Notes: generated by a model from the letters alone, not told the origin. A DNA stretch of 33,886 bases from Streptomyces altiplanensis (GCA_003719395.1 RHMC01000076.1:1-33886); one strand, 5' to 3'. Positions 16,822 to 25,866 are shown, counted from the stretch's first letter. Program-made: numbers and translations.

Positions 16822-16827
16822 AGTATC
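16822..16827 (-). promoter_or_regulatory. Candidate -10 element for leaderless hen1 transcript
   Basis: GATACT on the minus strand ends 7 nt before the hen1 GTG, the spacing that places transcription start on or next to the start codon. The absence of a good Shine-Dalgarno sequence supports a leaderless mRNA. No convincing -35 is visible. The site lies in the 41-bp gap after the homocysteine methyltransferase gene. Confidence 0.4.
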
Positions 16828-16855
16828 GTCGGCCGGGCCCGCCCCGACCACGGGT

Positions 16856-17773
16856 TTAAGCGTCCGGCCCGACGCCCCGCTCCAGCTCGGCGATCTCCGC
16901 CGCCCGACCCGGCAGCAGCCGCCGACCAGCCGGGCCCCGGACGCCCGCCACTCGCGCACCCGCGCCGGGTCGTACGTGCCCCCGCCGCGCCAGCGCCTGC
17001 CCCGCGCGTCCCACTGCTCGCCGCTGTTCGGGTAGACGACGACCGGCTTTCCGGTCACCGAGGCCGCGAGCTCCACGGCCGCGTCCGCGTCGCGCGGCTC
17101 GCAGCAGTTGACGCCCACGGCGATCACCTGGTCGCTGCCCGCCGCGAGGGAGAAGGCCGCGTCCAGCGGCTGACCGGCCCGGGTCTGCCCGCCCGCGACG
17201 CTGTACGACAGCCAGACCGGCGTCCCGGACCCCTCGACGGCCCGCAGCAGCGCCTCGGCCTCGTCGGTGTCGGGCACCGTCTCCAGCGCCAGCACATCGG
17301 GGGCCGCCGCGACGAGTGCTTCGACCCGTGGCCGGTGGAAGCGCTCCAGCTCCCGCACCGAGAGCCCGTACCGCCCCCGGTACTCGCTGCCGTCGGCGAG
17401 CATCGCCCCGTACGGGCCGACCGATGCCGCCACCCAGACCTCCCGGTCCGCGGACTCCCCCGCCGCCCGCGCCAGTTCGACGCTGCGCGCCAGCAGCTCC
17501 GCGGCCCCGGCCGGCCCGACGCCCCGCCGGGCGAAGCCCTCGAACGTCGCCTGGTAGCTGGCGGTGATCAGCACCTGTGCGCCCGCCCGCACATACGCCG
17601 CGTGCGCCGCCGTGATCTGCTGCGGCCCGTTCGGCGAGCAGCCGCGCCGACCACAGAGTGTCGGACAGGTCGCAGCCCTGTGCCTCCAGCTGGTTGGACA
17701 GACCGCCGTCGAGGACGACGGCCCGCCGGCCGGCGGCCTCGAGCGCGGCGGCAAGCGGACGGGCGGGTTTCAC
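16856..17773 (-). pseudogene. mmuM: homocysteine S-methyltransferase, frame-disrupted
   Basis: Zinc-dependent transfer of a methyl group to homocysteine, typically from S-methylmethionine, yielding methionine; about 305 residues. N-terminal VVLDGGLSNQLEAQG is the family opening. The middle (GAQVLITASYQATFEGF, then DVLALETVPDTDEAEALL) and the zinc-binding cysteines in GVNCCEP and VGGCCR are present. Shifts near 17630 (after RLLAE) and 16905 (after VGGCCRVG) move the protein between frames, and the true end EIAELERGVGPDA is in the first frame at the TAA 16856-16858. GTG 17773 has an AGGAG site. It lies 32 bp after the LLM oxidoreductase and 41 bp before hen1 on the same strand, so a longer transcript into the RNA-repair genes is possible. 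Confidence 0.85.
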
Positions 17774-17805
17774 GGTGGGACTCCTGAATCGGTCGGCCGT
17801 ACGGG

Positions 17806-18729
17806 TCAGTTCAGCTGGGGCAACACCTGCGAGGAGATCAGTTCCAGGTGTTCGAGGTCGTCCAGGTCCAGCATCTGGAGGTAGACCCGGGACGTTCCGA
17901 TCGCGGCGTACTGCCCGATCTTGTCGACCACCTCGGCGGGCGAGCCCGCCAGCCCGTTCGCCTTGAGCTCGTCCACGTCCCGCCCGATGGCCGCCGCCCG
18001 GCGCGCCACCTCCGCGTCGTCCTTGCCGACGCACGCCACCAGCGCGTTGGAGTACACCAGGTCGTCCGCCCTGCGCCCGGCCTTCTCGGCGGCCGCCCTG
18101 ACCCGTCCGAACTGCCGCTCGCTGTCCTCCAGCGAGGCGAACGGGATGTTGAACTCGTCGGCGTACTGCGCGGCCAGCCGGGGCGTGCGGACCGCGCCGT
18201 GCCCGCCGACCAGCACCGGCACCTTCGCCTGCGCGGGCTTGGGCAGCGCGGGCGAGTCCGTCAGCTGGTAGTACGTCCCGTCGTAGCTGAACGTCTTGCC
18301 GGCCTCCGTCGCCCACAGCCCGGTGACGATGGCCAGCTGCTCCTCCAGGCGGCCGAACTTCTCCTTCGGGAACGGGATACCGTACGCCCGGTGCTCCTCC
18401 TCGAACCACCCTGCTCCCAGCCCGAGTTCGACCCGGCCGCCCGACATCTGGTCGACCTGCGCGACCTGGATGGCCAGCACGCCCGGCAGCCGGAACGTGC
18501 CCGCGGTCATCAGCGTGCCGAGCCGGATCCGCTTGGTCTCGCGGGCGAGCCCGGCCAGCGTGATCCAGGCGTCGGTCGGCCCGGGGAGGCCGTCGCCCGG
18601 CCCCATGCGCAAGTAGTGGTCGGAGCGGTAGAAGGCGTCGAAGCCGAGGTCCTCGGTGGCCTTGGCGACGGTGAGCAGGGTGTCGTAGCTCGCCCCTTGC
18701 TGGGGCTCGGTGAAGATTCGAAGATCCAT
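17806..18729 (-). CDS. LLM-class F420-dependent oxidoreductase
   Basis: Luciferase-like (beta/alpha)8 barrel oxidoreductase of 307 residues. The N-terminus (MDLRIFTEPQQGASY) and TEDLGFDAFYRSDHYL, then GTLMTAGTFRLPGVLA, QMSGGRVELGLGAGWFE and the C-terminal IGTSRVYLQMLDLDDLEHLE match F420-dependent members that transfer hydride to or from unidentified substrates. ATG 18729 follows AGGATGGAGG closely; an in-frame GTG at 18744 is less well placed. It is the first gene of a same-strand run (LLM, homocysteine methyltransferase, hen1, pnkp) with short gaps. The sequence does not show the substrate, and a link to RNA repair is only positional. The reading frame is intact. Confidence 0.88.
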   Translation of the reverse strand: MDLRIFTEPQQGASYDTLLTVAKATEDLGFDAFYRSDHYLRMGPGDGLPGPTDAWITLAGLARETKRIRLGTLMTAGTFRLPGVLAIQVAQVDQMSGGRVELGLGAGWFEEEHRAYGIPFPKEKFGRLEEQLAIVTGLWATEAGKTFSYDGTYYQLTDSPALPKPAQAKVPVLVGGHGAVRTPRLAAQYADEFNIPFASLEDSERQFGRVRAAAEKAGRRADDLVYSNALVACVGKDDAEVARRAAAIGRDVDELKANGLAGSPAEVVDKIGQYAAIGTSRVYLQMLDLDDLEHLELISSQVLPQLN

Positions 18730-18834
18730 ACCTCCATCCTGCACCGTCGGACTGCCGCCAACCCCACCTGCCGCACCCGGCCCGCACCTGCGCCTGCACC
18801 GCCGGGCGAGCTCCCGCCGGCCGGGCCGGGCCCG

Positions 18835-19362
18835 TCAGAACGGCTCCGCCGCCGAACCGCGGGCTGCGCTGCGGAGCCTGTCCTCCTCCCGTACCGCGAG
18901 CCGGCGCAATATCCCGCGCACCCGGTCGCTCGACTCGTCGGCGGCGTACGATGGCCTCGATGCACTGCCAGTAGAGCGCCTCCTCGTCCGTGGCACACGC
19001 GACCCCGACGAGCGCGATCCCCACCTCCCCGAGCAGCCCGCCGAGCCGGACCAACGCCGTCCGCGCGTCACCCACTTCGGAGAGCTGCGCGGCCCGCGGC
19101 CGCGCGTCCGGGGGCAGTCTGACGGCGTCGTCCGCCCCTCCCGCGGGCAGCGCGGGGAGGTCGAGGACTCCGCAGCCCCGCCCGCCCGTCTCGCTCAGCC
19201 CCCGCGCCTCGCCCCTCAGCTCCGCCGGGCCGGTCAGCGCCAGCCGGCGCCGAGCGCCTGCGTCAGCGCCTGTGCCTGCCAGGCCTCCGCCAGGATCTCC
19301 GGTGCCGACCGGCTCTGCGCGAGTGCGTACCGGCTCTGCCCGATGAGCCTCACCGCGTCCAT
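18835..19362 (-). pseudogene. DUF6099-like protein, frame-disrupted
   Basis: Streptomycete-type protein of unknown function, about 175 residues. The N-terminus (MDAVRLIGQSRYALAQSRS, then EAWQAQALTQALG) starts at ATG 19362. After a shift near 19250 it continues with LALTGPAELRGEARGLSE and LVRLGGLLGEVGIALVGVA, then ALYWQCIEAI. A second shift near 18950 gives DAADESSDRVRGILRRLAV and the TGA 18835-18837. Removing one T at the second site restores IDAADES exactly. It is mostly helical with a hydrophobic stretch but no clear membrane anchor. The family assignment is from memory and no function is known. It is 141 bp downstream of the MazG-like gene on the same strand. Confidence 0.6.
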
Positions 19363-19503
19363 GCGACCGCCCCCGTCCCCTGCCATGGCCCGCATCTTTC
19401 GCGTACCACTTCCCTGTCCACTACCCAGAGTGAAGGCATGGGGCCCGGAAAGCCAGAGCTGTGGCGAAATCTGTGGACACAAATGCGATTTTGGATATGC
19501 GCA

Positions 19504-19854
19504 TCACTCCGGAGAGTGACGATCCATGGTTTCCGGCACCGGAAAGCGCAGTTCGTTCCGGTCGATCTTCGCCGCCAGCGCCGCCAGCACATCGATCCCG
19601 AGCACCTCACTGAACTGCAGCAGATACGCGAGGACATCGGCGACCTCGTCCGTCACCCGGTGCGCGGACCGCGGATCCTCCATCACCCGCCCCGACTCCT
19701 CGGGCGTCAGCCACTGGAAGATCTCCAGCAGTTCGGACGCCTCCACGCTCAGCGCCACCGCCAGGTTCTTCGGCGTGTGGTACGGCCCCCACCCCCGAGC
19801 CGTCGCGAATTCGGCCAGCCGCCGCTGCAGTCCCGCTACATCGAGTTCAGTCAC
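19504..19854 (-). CDS. MazG-like nucleotide pyrophosphohydrolase
   Basis: All-alpha NTP pyrophosphohydrolase of 116 residues, the size of the RS21-C6/dCTPase-like branch, which hydrolyses (d)NTPs, often modified or damaged ones, to the monophosphate. The magnesium-binding pattern ExxE appears in LSVEASELLEIFQW and continues with DEVADVLAYLLQ. The GTG start at 19854 overlaps the stop of the upstream AAA ATPase gene as GTGA, so the two are translationally coupled. This coupling suggests the ATPase and pyrophosphohydrolase work in one process, perhaps nucleotide-pool housekeeping; that process is not identifiable from sequence. Confidence 0.85.
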   Translation of the reverse strand: MTELDVAGLQRRLAEFATARGWGPYHTPKNLAVALSVEASELLEIFQWLTPEESGRVMEDPRSAHRVTDEVADVLAYLLQFSEVLGIDVLAALAAKIDRNELRFPVPETMDRHSPE

Positions 19855-21012
19855 GGCCCCAGGTCTACCACCGTCAGACCGTCCACTTCGCGCGCGTACG
19901 AGGCCTCCGTGACCGCCCCCACCAGCCTGATGTGCCCTCCGGCGCAGACCGAGGCCGCCAGCGCCACCAGTTCCCTCATCTGCCGCCCGTCCATCGACCG
20001 GTCGAAGCCGTCCGCGAGAACCGTCAGCGCCTGCATCGCCGCGGGCACCTCGGCGACGGTGTCCACGGCCAGCACCCCCGGCCCGGTCAGCAGCACGAGC
20101 GCGAGCGCCAGGTCCCTCAGCTCACCGTCCCCGAGCCGCCCCACGGGCGTGGCCCACGGACCGCCCCGGTCCACCAGCGCCCGTACCTTCCCGTCCGCGA
20201 GCTCCTCCACGGCCAGCGCCTCCACCGGCCCCGGGCACCCCGACCGCACCGTCGCGGCCAGCCGCGCGTGACGCTTCGCGCACTGGTGGCGCCGTGCGCC
20301 ACAGCACCTCCGCGAGGTTGTCGCAGCCGCGCCGCAGCCGGGCATCGCCCAGCGCCACCGGCTCCCGCATGCGCGCGGGCTGCGGGTCGCACGCGAACAC
20401 CGACCGCAGCGCGAGAACCACCTGTTCCGCGGCGGCCAGCACCCGCAGCTGCCCCGCCGTCTTGCCGGCCACCCGCAGCGGCAGCAGTGCCGTACCCAGC
20501 CGGTCGCCGGGCAGCGGCGCCCGTGTCACCGGCGCCGTGCCCGCCGTGTACCAGGCCGCCTGCACCGTGCTGCGCCCCGGATCGTGCAGCGCGGTGGTCA
20601 GCAGCGTCTGCCCGTCGCAGGTCAGCCGCTCGCCGACGACGCGCAGTTCGGGTTCGGCCTGTACGGCGAGATCGAGGCCGTCGGGGCCCGCGGGCCCCTC
20701 CACGGTGCAGCCGATCCTGAAACCCCGCCGCCCCTGGGCGTCGGGCCCCGTCCGCTCCGGCACGCATCCCGCCGGATCCCGGAACACCTCGCCCAGCGCG
20801 GCGCCCCCGCCGAGGCGGGCCAGCGCGTCGTACACCTCCAGGACGCTCGACTTGCCGCTGCCGCTGGCGCCCGCGAACAGGGTCACCGGGCCGAGCGGGA
20901 AGGTCGCGCCGCGGTGCGACCTGAAAGCCGAGAGCCGCAGTTCGGTGACCGTGGGGACGCCACGGTCGTCGGCCGGAGGTCCGGGGCGCTGCCCCGGGGA
21001 GAGCACAGTCAT
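19851..21012 (-). CDS. AAA-family (SMC/AAA_21-like) ATPase, one frameshift
   Basis: ABC/SMC-class P-loop ATPase of about 387 residues. The N-terminus ELRLSAFRSHRGATFPLG is the RecF/AAA_21-type opening and leads to Walker A GASGSGKSS near residue 50. Later GDGELRDLALALVLLTG resembles the ABC signature region and GPGVLAVDT is a Walker B-like strand. The long insertion (PELRVVGERLTCDGQTLL and so on) has no known fold that I recognise. The frame changes near 20285, between EVLWRTAP and CAKRHARLA. ATG 21012 has no good Shine-Dalgarno; the conserved part begins about residue 22. It overlaps the downstream MazG-like gene by 4 nt. No nuclease or other effector is adjacent, so calling it a defence ATPase would be unsupported. 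Confidence 0.78.
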
Positions 21013-21021
21013 GGCCGCGAC

Positions 21022-21039
21022 GGTACGCAGTCCCGTACC
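21022..21039. promoter_or_regulatory. Inverted repeat between sepF-like and ATPase genes
   Basis: GGTACG (21022-21027) and CGTACC (21034-21039) form a perfect 6-bp inverted repeat around 6 nt. It is 10 bp upstream of the ATPase ATG and 30 bp after the sepF-like stop on the minus strand. It could be an operator at the ATPase promoter or a weak terminator; the sequence does not decide. Confidence 0.3.
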
Positions 21040-21068
21040 TGACGAACCGTTACCTCTGACGGACGTTC

Positions 21069-21458
21069 CTACCTTTGAGGGACTGCGGCCACCTCGGCCC
21101 CCTCGACCTCCATGCCGGCCGGCGACAGCAGGAAGACGTTCCGGTCGACCCGGTGCATGCCGCTGCCGAGCCCGAAGACCACACCGCTGCTGAAATCGAG
21201 AATGCGCTTGGCCACATCGGCGTCCGCCGCGGTCAGGTCCAGGAGCACCGGTACCTGCGCGATCAGGTACTCCGCGACCTCACGGGCGTCGGAGAACACC
21301 TGCACGCGCAGCACGATCATCCGCCGGTGCTCGGCGGCCTCCTGCTCCTGCGGCATCGTGCGGTGATCGACCCTGGAGGGCCACTCGTTCCTGCTGCGCA
21401 GCGGCACGACCTGAGCGAGCCCGGCCCACTGTTCATCGGTGACGTCGTACCTGCTCAC
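21069..21458 (-). CDS. SepF-like cell division protein
   Basis: SepF-family protein of 129 residues. The core VLRVQVFSDAREVAEYLIA, then VPVLLDLTAADADVAKRIL, then DFSSGVVFGLGSGMHRVD and NVFLLSP is the complete SepF domain, which forms dimers and rings on FtsZ at the septal membrane. The N-terminal amphipathic membrane helix of canonical SepF is not evident; the N-terminus (MSRYDVTDEQWAGLAQVVP) is different and the protein is short. This matches the extra SepF paralogues of streptomycetes (SflA/SflB class) rather than the SepF of the main division cluster, an assignment made from memory. The start is GTG 21458 with a GGAG site at longer spacing. It is intact and monocistronic as far as can be seen. 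Confidence 0.88.
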   Translation of the reverse strand: MSRYDVTDEQWAGLAQVVPLRSRNEWPSRVDHRTMPQEQEAAEHRRMIVLRVQVFSDAREVAEYLIAQVPVLLDLTAADADVAKRILDFSSGVVFGLGSGMHRVDRNVFLLSPAGMEVEGAEVAAVPQR

Positions 21459-21626
21459 CGGACCACTCCGCTCACGTGCTGTGTCTGCATCCGGACATCT
21501 TCCCGCGACTCACCCGTTCGGCCCAACAGCGACACGGGCCGGATGACGGGACTCACACCGGCGTGGCGGTTTCCCGTACGGAGGACAGCGGGCGGGCGGT
21601 GGCCGGAGCGGGCGGGCCGGGCCGGT

Positions 21627-22070
21627 TCACTCCTGCCGGCCCCCGGCCTTCCTGGACGCGCGCAGGAGCAGCATCGATGCGACGGCCAGCACCACCAGGA
21701 CGATACCGGCAGCCACGTCGAAGACCTGTGCGCCGTCGAAGACCACGGTGTTCTGCAGGCTCAGCAGCCAAGGTGACGCGATGAGCCAGGCCCCCGCCAC
21801 CAGGACGACCAGGTCGGACCACATTCCGAAGTGCCACTTGAACCGCATCAGGGCGACGAAGAACACGATCAGCCCCACGGCCAGCTCGCTGCGGTGAATG
21901 TCCTTGGCCGAGTCGGGATAGCCCACGACCCAGGGGGCGACGAACAGAGCGATGCTGACCAGCACCATCAGCAGCCCGAGGAGCTGTTCACGCTGGTCCC
22001 GCCGGAGAGAGCTCTTGGTGCCGGACGGCACGGACGCGCGTGAAGGCGACGAAGGGTTCCCGACATTCAT
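21627..22070 (-). CDS. SPW repeat-containing integral membrane protein
   Basis: Small membrane protein of 147 residues with four predicted helices: LLGLLMVLVSIALFVAPWVV, LAVGLIVFFVALMRF, WSDLVVLVAGAWLIASPWLL and VAAGIVLVVLAVASMLLLR. The paired APWVVGY and SPWLLSL are the SPW repeats that name the family, which is common in actinobacteria and often stress-associated but functionally undefined. ATG 22070 has a GAGGAG site. The longer open frame to 22169 is unsupported. It is the most downstream minus-strand member of the redox/stress block reaching to 25544. Confidence 0.85.
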   Translation of the reverse strand: MNVGNPSSPSRASVPSGTKSSLRRDQREQLLGLLMVLVSIALFVAPWVVGYPDSAKDIHRSELAVGLIVFFVALMRFKWHFGMWSDLVVLVAGAWLIASPWLLSLQNTVVFDGAQVFDVAAGIVLVVLAVASMLLLRASRKAGGRQE

Positions 22071-22206
22071 GGTCCACTCCTCATATCGGCCGGGCCGGCC
22101 GTCCGTGCCGCCCCGGCCGGCGGGGTGGCACCGGGGCGGGGCCTGCGGTCTCGTTTGCTCCTCGTCCATGCCGCCGTGGCGGACACTGCGCCGTGGAGCG
22201 GCGCCG

Positions 22207-22503
22207 TCATCGCGACGAGGTCCGGTACGGCGGGCGGGGGACGGTGGCGGCAGCCCCGGCCCGCACCGCTGCCACTACGGCGTCGTGCAGGTTCCGGCTG
22301 TCGGTCTCCGAAGGGCAGGGGGTGGGGCTGCCCGACATGGTGAACCAGTCGGACGCTCCGCTGTACTGGACAGCGATACGCGCTTCCCCGCCCGCCCACG
22401 TGGTGTGCACGGTGAGGTCACCCGTCAGGACACCCGCCTCGTCGGTGAGCACCCCGCCGCGGCCCGACAACACCCCGAGCGTTGTCCATGAAGCCCAGTC
22501 CAT
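22207..22503 (-). CDS. small hypothetical protein
   Basis: Unrecognised 98-residue protein. I chose ATG 22503 because GGAGG lies 4-8 nt before it; a GTG at 22518 is in frame but has no such site. The N-terminus MDWASWTTLGVLSGRGG is followed by beta-rich sequence (GDLTVHTTWAGGEARIAVQ, then YSGASDWFTMSGSP) that looks like a small sandwich or a reporter-like domain. The C-terminus is Ala/Arg-rich. Third-position G/C is high, so the frame is probably coding. It lies between the SPW protein and the Rieske protein on the same strand; no function is proposed. Confidence 0.55.
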   Translation of the reverse strand: MDWASWTTLGVLSGRGGVLTDEAGVLTGDLTVHTTWAGGEARIAVQYSGASDWFTMSGSPTPCPSETDSRNLHDAVVAAVRAGAAATVPRPPYRTSSR

Positions 22504-22599
22504 ATCCTCCAGCTTCACACCGGCGGCCCGTATCCGCGACTGACGACGGCAGCGGTACGCATCCTGTGCGGCGTACCGCCGCCGGCTCCGCGTCCCCGG

Positions 22600-23539
22600 T
22601 CAGCTCGCTGTGATGCCGCGGTCCGTGCGGTGGCCGTTCCCCGGGCCGGCTTCCTCCAGGTTCCGGAGCCGTGCTTCCACGCGGCCGTTCACGATGCGCG
22701 TGTCGAACGCGGGCTGGGGGGCGGTCGCCGGGCCGCCCACGTTCCAGCCGTCGGACAGCCGGAAGGTACTGCCGTGCCAGGGGCACCGGACGCATCCGTC
22801 GACGATCTCCCCCTCCGACAGGGCCCGGCCATGTGGCTGCACTGGTCGGCCAGGACGTGTACGGCCCCGCCCGCCTCGCGGACGACCATGACCGGCACCT
22901 CGTCCATGTGGCGCCGTACCGGTCGGCCCACTGGTACGTCGGTCACCTCGCCCAGGCTGTGCCAGCCGGGTTTCACCAGGTGAGGGACCTGTTCGGCGTG
23001 GTTGGCGCCGGCGGCCTGGCGGTAGGCCATGTGGCCGCCCAGGGCGCCGCCGACACTGATGAGGGACAGTCCGGCGAATCCCAGGGCTTTCCCGCGGCCG
23101 TGACGGCCGCGGGAACGCGCGGCGAAGGAGCCGGCATAGAGCGCGACCGCGCTGATGTTGGCCATGGCGTGGACCAGGCCCACGCGCATCTGCGGGCGGC
23201 GCAGTTCCGCCCAGTCGGCCCAGCCCGCCACCGCCGCAGGCAGCGCGGCCGTCAGGCCCACCCCCACCAAGGGCGCCGCGCCGCCCGTCGCTGCCCGGGC
23301 AGCAGGTCCAGGACCGCTGCGGACATCCAGGTGCCGATGGGCACCTGCACCATCAGAGGATGCACCGGATGCCCCAGCCAGCGCCCGTGCAGGGCGTCCC
23401 GGCCACGCCCGAGCGGCACCGCACGCACAGCCCGCCGCACGGCGTCGATCAGTCCGTCGGCTTCGGGCCGGCGCTCCAGGCGGTCCACGGCGGACAGAAT
23501 CCGGCCGGGGCCTTTCCTCGACGTATCCATGAAACCCAT
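22600..23539 (-). pseudogene. Rieske [2Fe-2S] protein with DUF2231-like membrane domain, frame-disrupted
   Basis: About 312 residues. An N-terminal hydrophilic part (GRILSAVDRLERRPEADGL) leads to HPVHPLMVQVPIGTWMSAA, the DUF2231 signature, and further helices (VGLTAALPAAVAGWADW, then LVHAMANISAVALYAGSFA). The C-terminal Rieske domain has C-x-H in ADQCSHMAGP and C-x2-H in CVRCPWHGSTF, so all four cluster ligands are present. It is predicted to be membrane-bound, passing electrons through the 2Fe-2S centre. Shifts are near 23278 (ALVGVGL joins LLPGQRRAA) and 22830 (LSEGEIVDG joins HMAGP). Start candidates are ATG 23539 and 23530, neither with a good SD; a SigB-like GTTT-N15-GGGTTA at 23541-23565 would favour 23530. 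Neighbours are hemerythrin and ferritin-like proteins. Confidence 0.82.
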
Positions 23540-23699
23540 GTAACCCACGCGAAGCCGTCGGAAACGGGCCGAGCGGGCGAGCGGGTCACGGGGATCCACG
23601 GGACACGTGGGGCGACGGGCAGGGGAATGCCCTCAGACAGCTGACGCCGGGTGGCGGATCCCGGAGCCCCGGAAGGGGGGAGGAACCCGCGCCGGCGTC

Positions 23700-23737
23700 G
23701 AGCCGCCTGAGAGCGGTGGACCGGCGAGGGGCGGCTC
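23700..23737. terminator. Inverted repeat at the end of the hemerythrin gene
   Basis: GAGCCGCC (23700-23707) and GGCGGCTC (23730-23737) are perfect complements with a 22-nt loop. The second arm overlaps the hemerythrin stop codon (23736-23738). It may terminate the ferritin-like/hemerythrin transcript. The long loop makes this uncertain. Confidence 0.3.
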
Positions 23738-24328
23738 AGCCGTCGCTGCCCATGGCCTTACGGACGGCGTCCTTGGTGCGGTCCATCAGCGCGGCCACCG
23801 GACCGAGCGCCATGTTGCCGCACCGGACTGCACTCCTGGGTGGGGCCGGGTGGGGGCCATGGCTTCGGCGGCCTTGACGCCCTTGGCCATGGAGGCGAGC
23901 CTGGCCGCGTCGGTGCTGCGCCGGATGTGGGTGAACTCGTAGCGTTCCTCGGCGCGCGCGTGCTCCTGGACGTCGGCCCGCAGGGCGATCAGCCGGGGCA
24001 GGAACTTCGGATCGTCGGTGTCCATGTCGTCGAGCGCCGCGAGCGTCTCCTTGGCTTCCCGCTCCTCCGTCAGCCGGTCCTCGACGACCTGCTCACCGCC
24101 CGGGATATTGCGGCGGGCGAAGGGATGGACCACTTCCTCCTCGGCGGTCTCGTGCACGGCGAGGAGACGTACCAGGCGGCGGAAGGCGTCCTTGCGTGCG
24201 TCACCCGTCGACTGCTCGACCTCGTCGAAGAGATTGCGGATGTCTCCGTGCTGGCGCATGAGCAGCGCCACCACATCGGTGTCGGCCGCGTGGTCGTCAC
24301 CGGCCTGCGGAGTGTGCATCTCAGTCAT
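23736..24328 (-). CDS. hemerythrin HHE domain protein, one frameshift
   Basis: Di-iron helical-bundle protein of about 197 residues. The iron-ligand motifs are in order: H in LLMRQHGDIRNLFDEVE (near 29), H-x3-E in VHETAEEEVVHPF, and H/E in VQEHARAEERYEF. Such proteins bind O2, NO or act in oxidative-stress handling in the cytosol. The given frame runs to 23786 with a foreign tail (SGAATWRSVRW); from about 23825 the adjacent frame gives the expected ending NMALGPVAALMDRTKDAVR and stops at 23736-23738. ATG 24328 is 13 bp after the ferritin-like gene, so the two are almost certainly co-transcribed, and the SigB-type promoter upstream of that gene would drive both. Confidence 0.88.
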
Positions 24329-24341
24329 GCCGAACCTTCCG

Positions 24342-25544
24342 TCAGCTGTTCTCTCGCATGGCGGGATCGGGGTGCTCGCCCTCGGTCTCCAGCCGGTACT
24401 CGCGGCCGAACATGGCGTCGTGCTGGGTGATCACCTGCTCGCTGGGGGGCTCTTCGCCGCCGTGGATCTGCTCCTGCATCTGCTCGAAGCGCTCGTGCGC
24501 GTCGCGGACGTAGCCGGCGCCCAGTGTCGTCAGGTCCATCTGGGTGCCGAGCAGCTCGCGCAGGTACGCCTTGTTCGGCTCGAAGGTCAGGACGTTGGGC
24601 AGCTGCGGCGCGAGGATCTCCGCGGGATCACGGCCGTCGTGGCGTCGCATGAGGTCGCAGGCGATGTGCAGGTGTTCGAGCTCCATGTTCAGGTGCAGCT
24701 CCCAGATCGCCTTCACCCTGGGGTCGCTCTCCTGTTCCATGAAGGAGTAGTAGAGGTAGCACTCGTTGTACTCGTGATTGACGAGCTGCTCCCACCACGT
24801 CTCGCCCGGGTCGACGAGCGACTCGTAGTGGGTGACGTGCTCCTCCTCGATCAGCCCGATCTCCTGGTAGAGCTGACGGGCGATCGGCTCCATGTAGGTG
24901 GGGCCGGTGTTCATGTAGAAGTTCATCGTCTGCTGCTCCGCCGACAGGACCGTCAGCGCGTGCAGCTTGGACAGAGGGTCGGTCCGGGTCCGGTCGTACG
25001 GGTCGCGGACGTTGTCCACCGGGTTCCGGTGGTGGTACTTGGTCGGGCGGCCCGGAATGACCTCCGTCAGACCGTCGACGATCGACTCCGCCTTGCGGTG
25101 CTCGATCATCTCGTACAGGTTGGCGTACCGGTACAGATGGTCGAAGTCCTCCAGCACGCCGAACTGATAGGCCTGCTTGAGGTACGGGTCCGGCTCCATC
25201 CGCGCGATCCACGCGGTGAGGTCGACCGCGACCTGCTCGTAGGCGATCGTCGTCTCCAGCACCGAAGACACCCCGGGCAGAAGCCAGTTCACGACTTTCT
25301 GCTGCTGCGCCTCGATGTAGCGGGTCCTCGCCAGCTGCCTCTTGATCTCCGGATCGACGGTGTGACGAGCGAGCTGGTGGCTGAACAGGATCGCCTCCAC
25401 CTCAATCCCGTTCATCGTGATGATCCGGCACCGGGTGTACGGATCACAGTGATCGGGGTCGATCGGCTCGACATTCAGTTCCCGCCAGTTCCTGAGCTGA
25501 CGGTCCAGCGGGATACCGCGTTGCTCCAAAGGATTGAACGTCAT
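24342..25544 (-). CDS. ferritin-like superfamily protein
   Basis: Intact 400-residue protein rich in Glu, His and Tyr in long helices. The segments LEDFDHLYRYANLYEMIEH, EIGLIEEEHVTHYES and LNMELEHLHIACDLMRRHD have the E...ExxH pattern of ferritin-like di-iron bundles. ATG 25544 has AGGAGG 7 nt upstream; the open frame to 25613 is not homologous. A SigB-type promoter (GTGT-N15-GGGTAC) lies 38-62 bp upstream. It is divergent from ctaD and precedes hemerythrin by 13 bp. The enzymatic activity is unknown; oxygen or peroxide handling is inferred from the fold and neighbours. It is far longer than ferritin or Dps, so iron storage is not implied. Confidence 0.75.
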   Translation of the reverse strand: MTFNPLEQRGIPLDRQLRNWRELNVEPIDPDHCDPYTRCRIITMNGIEVEAILFSHQLARHTVDPEIKRQLARTRYIEAQQQKVVNWLLPGVSSVLETTIAYEQVAVDLTAWIARMEPDPYLKQAYQFGVLEDFDHLYRYANLYEMIEHRKAESIVDGLTEVIPGRPTKYHHRNPVDNVRDPYDRTRTDPLSKLHALTVLSAEQQTMNFYMNTGPTYMEPIARQLYQEIGLIEEEHVTHYESLVDPGETWWEQLVNHEYNECYLYYSFMEQESDPRVKAIWELHLNMELEHLHIACDLMRRHDGRDPAEILAPQLPNVLTFEPNKAYLRELLGTQMDLTTLGAGYVRDAHERFEQMQEQIHGGEEPPSEQVITQHDAMFGREYRLETEGEHPDPAMRENS

Positions 25545-25581
25545 CTGCGCCTCCTTGACGAACCGGTTTCGAACTGCCGGA

Positions 25582-25606
25582 GTACCCCGAGGGACCTGGT
25601 CCACAC
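25582..25606 (-). promoter_or_regulatory. SigB-type promoter of the ferritin-like/hemerythrin operon
   Basis: On the minus strand GTGT (25606-25603), a 15-bp spacer and GGGTAC (25587-25582) match the streptomycete general-stress consensus GNNT-N14-16-GGGTAY. Transcription would start near 25574, 30 bp before the ferritin-like ATG. Confidence 0.6.
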
Positions 25607-25841
25607 AGAGCACGACAGAACGCTGGTCATGCTCCGGGCGCCACGGGCCTCGACTGCGGCACCGCGCGCCGGAGCCGGCGCACTCTCACCCGTCCGGGCC
25701 AGCCGCGTCGCGCGAATCCATGCCCTCGGCGGGGCGGCGCGTCCGAGTGCAATTTCCACACCGTTCAAGGGCATTGAGATATTAGATGTCTATTGTGAAA
25801 CCTGGTTCGGCAGCGCGCCAATGCGGTGTGCAGTGCATAAA

Positions 25842-25866
25842 GTTTGGGATAGCGACGAGGGGGTAC
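25842..25866 (+). promoter_or_regulatory. SigB-type promoter of ctaD
   Basis: GTTT (25842-25845), a 15-bp spacer and GGGTAC (25861-25866) fit the SigB-family consensus exactly. The ctaD ATG at 25910 follows about 35 bp after the expected transcription start. The same element with the same spacing occurs in reverse at 25582-25606. Between the two lies an AT-richer stretch (25765-25850) in which I see no gene. Confidence 0.65.

Noticed and set aside
19460..19485. Possible DnaA box (CTGTGGACACAAA)
   Set aside because: It differs from TTGTCCACA by an insertion and is single; there is no origin-like cluster nearby.
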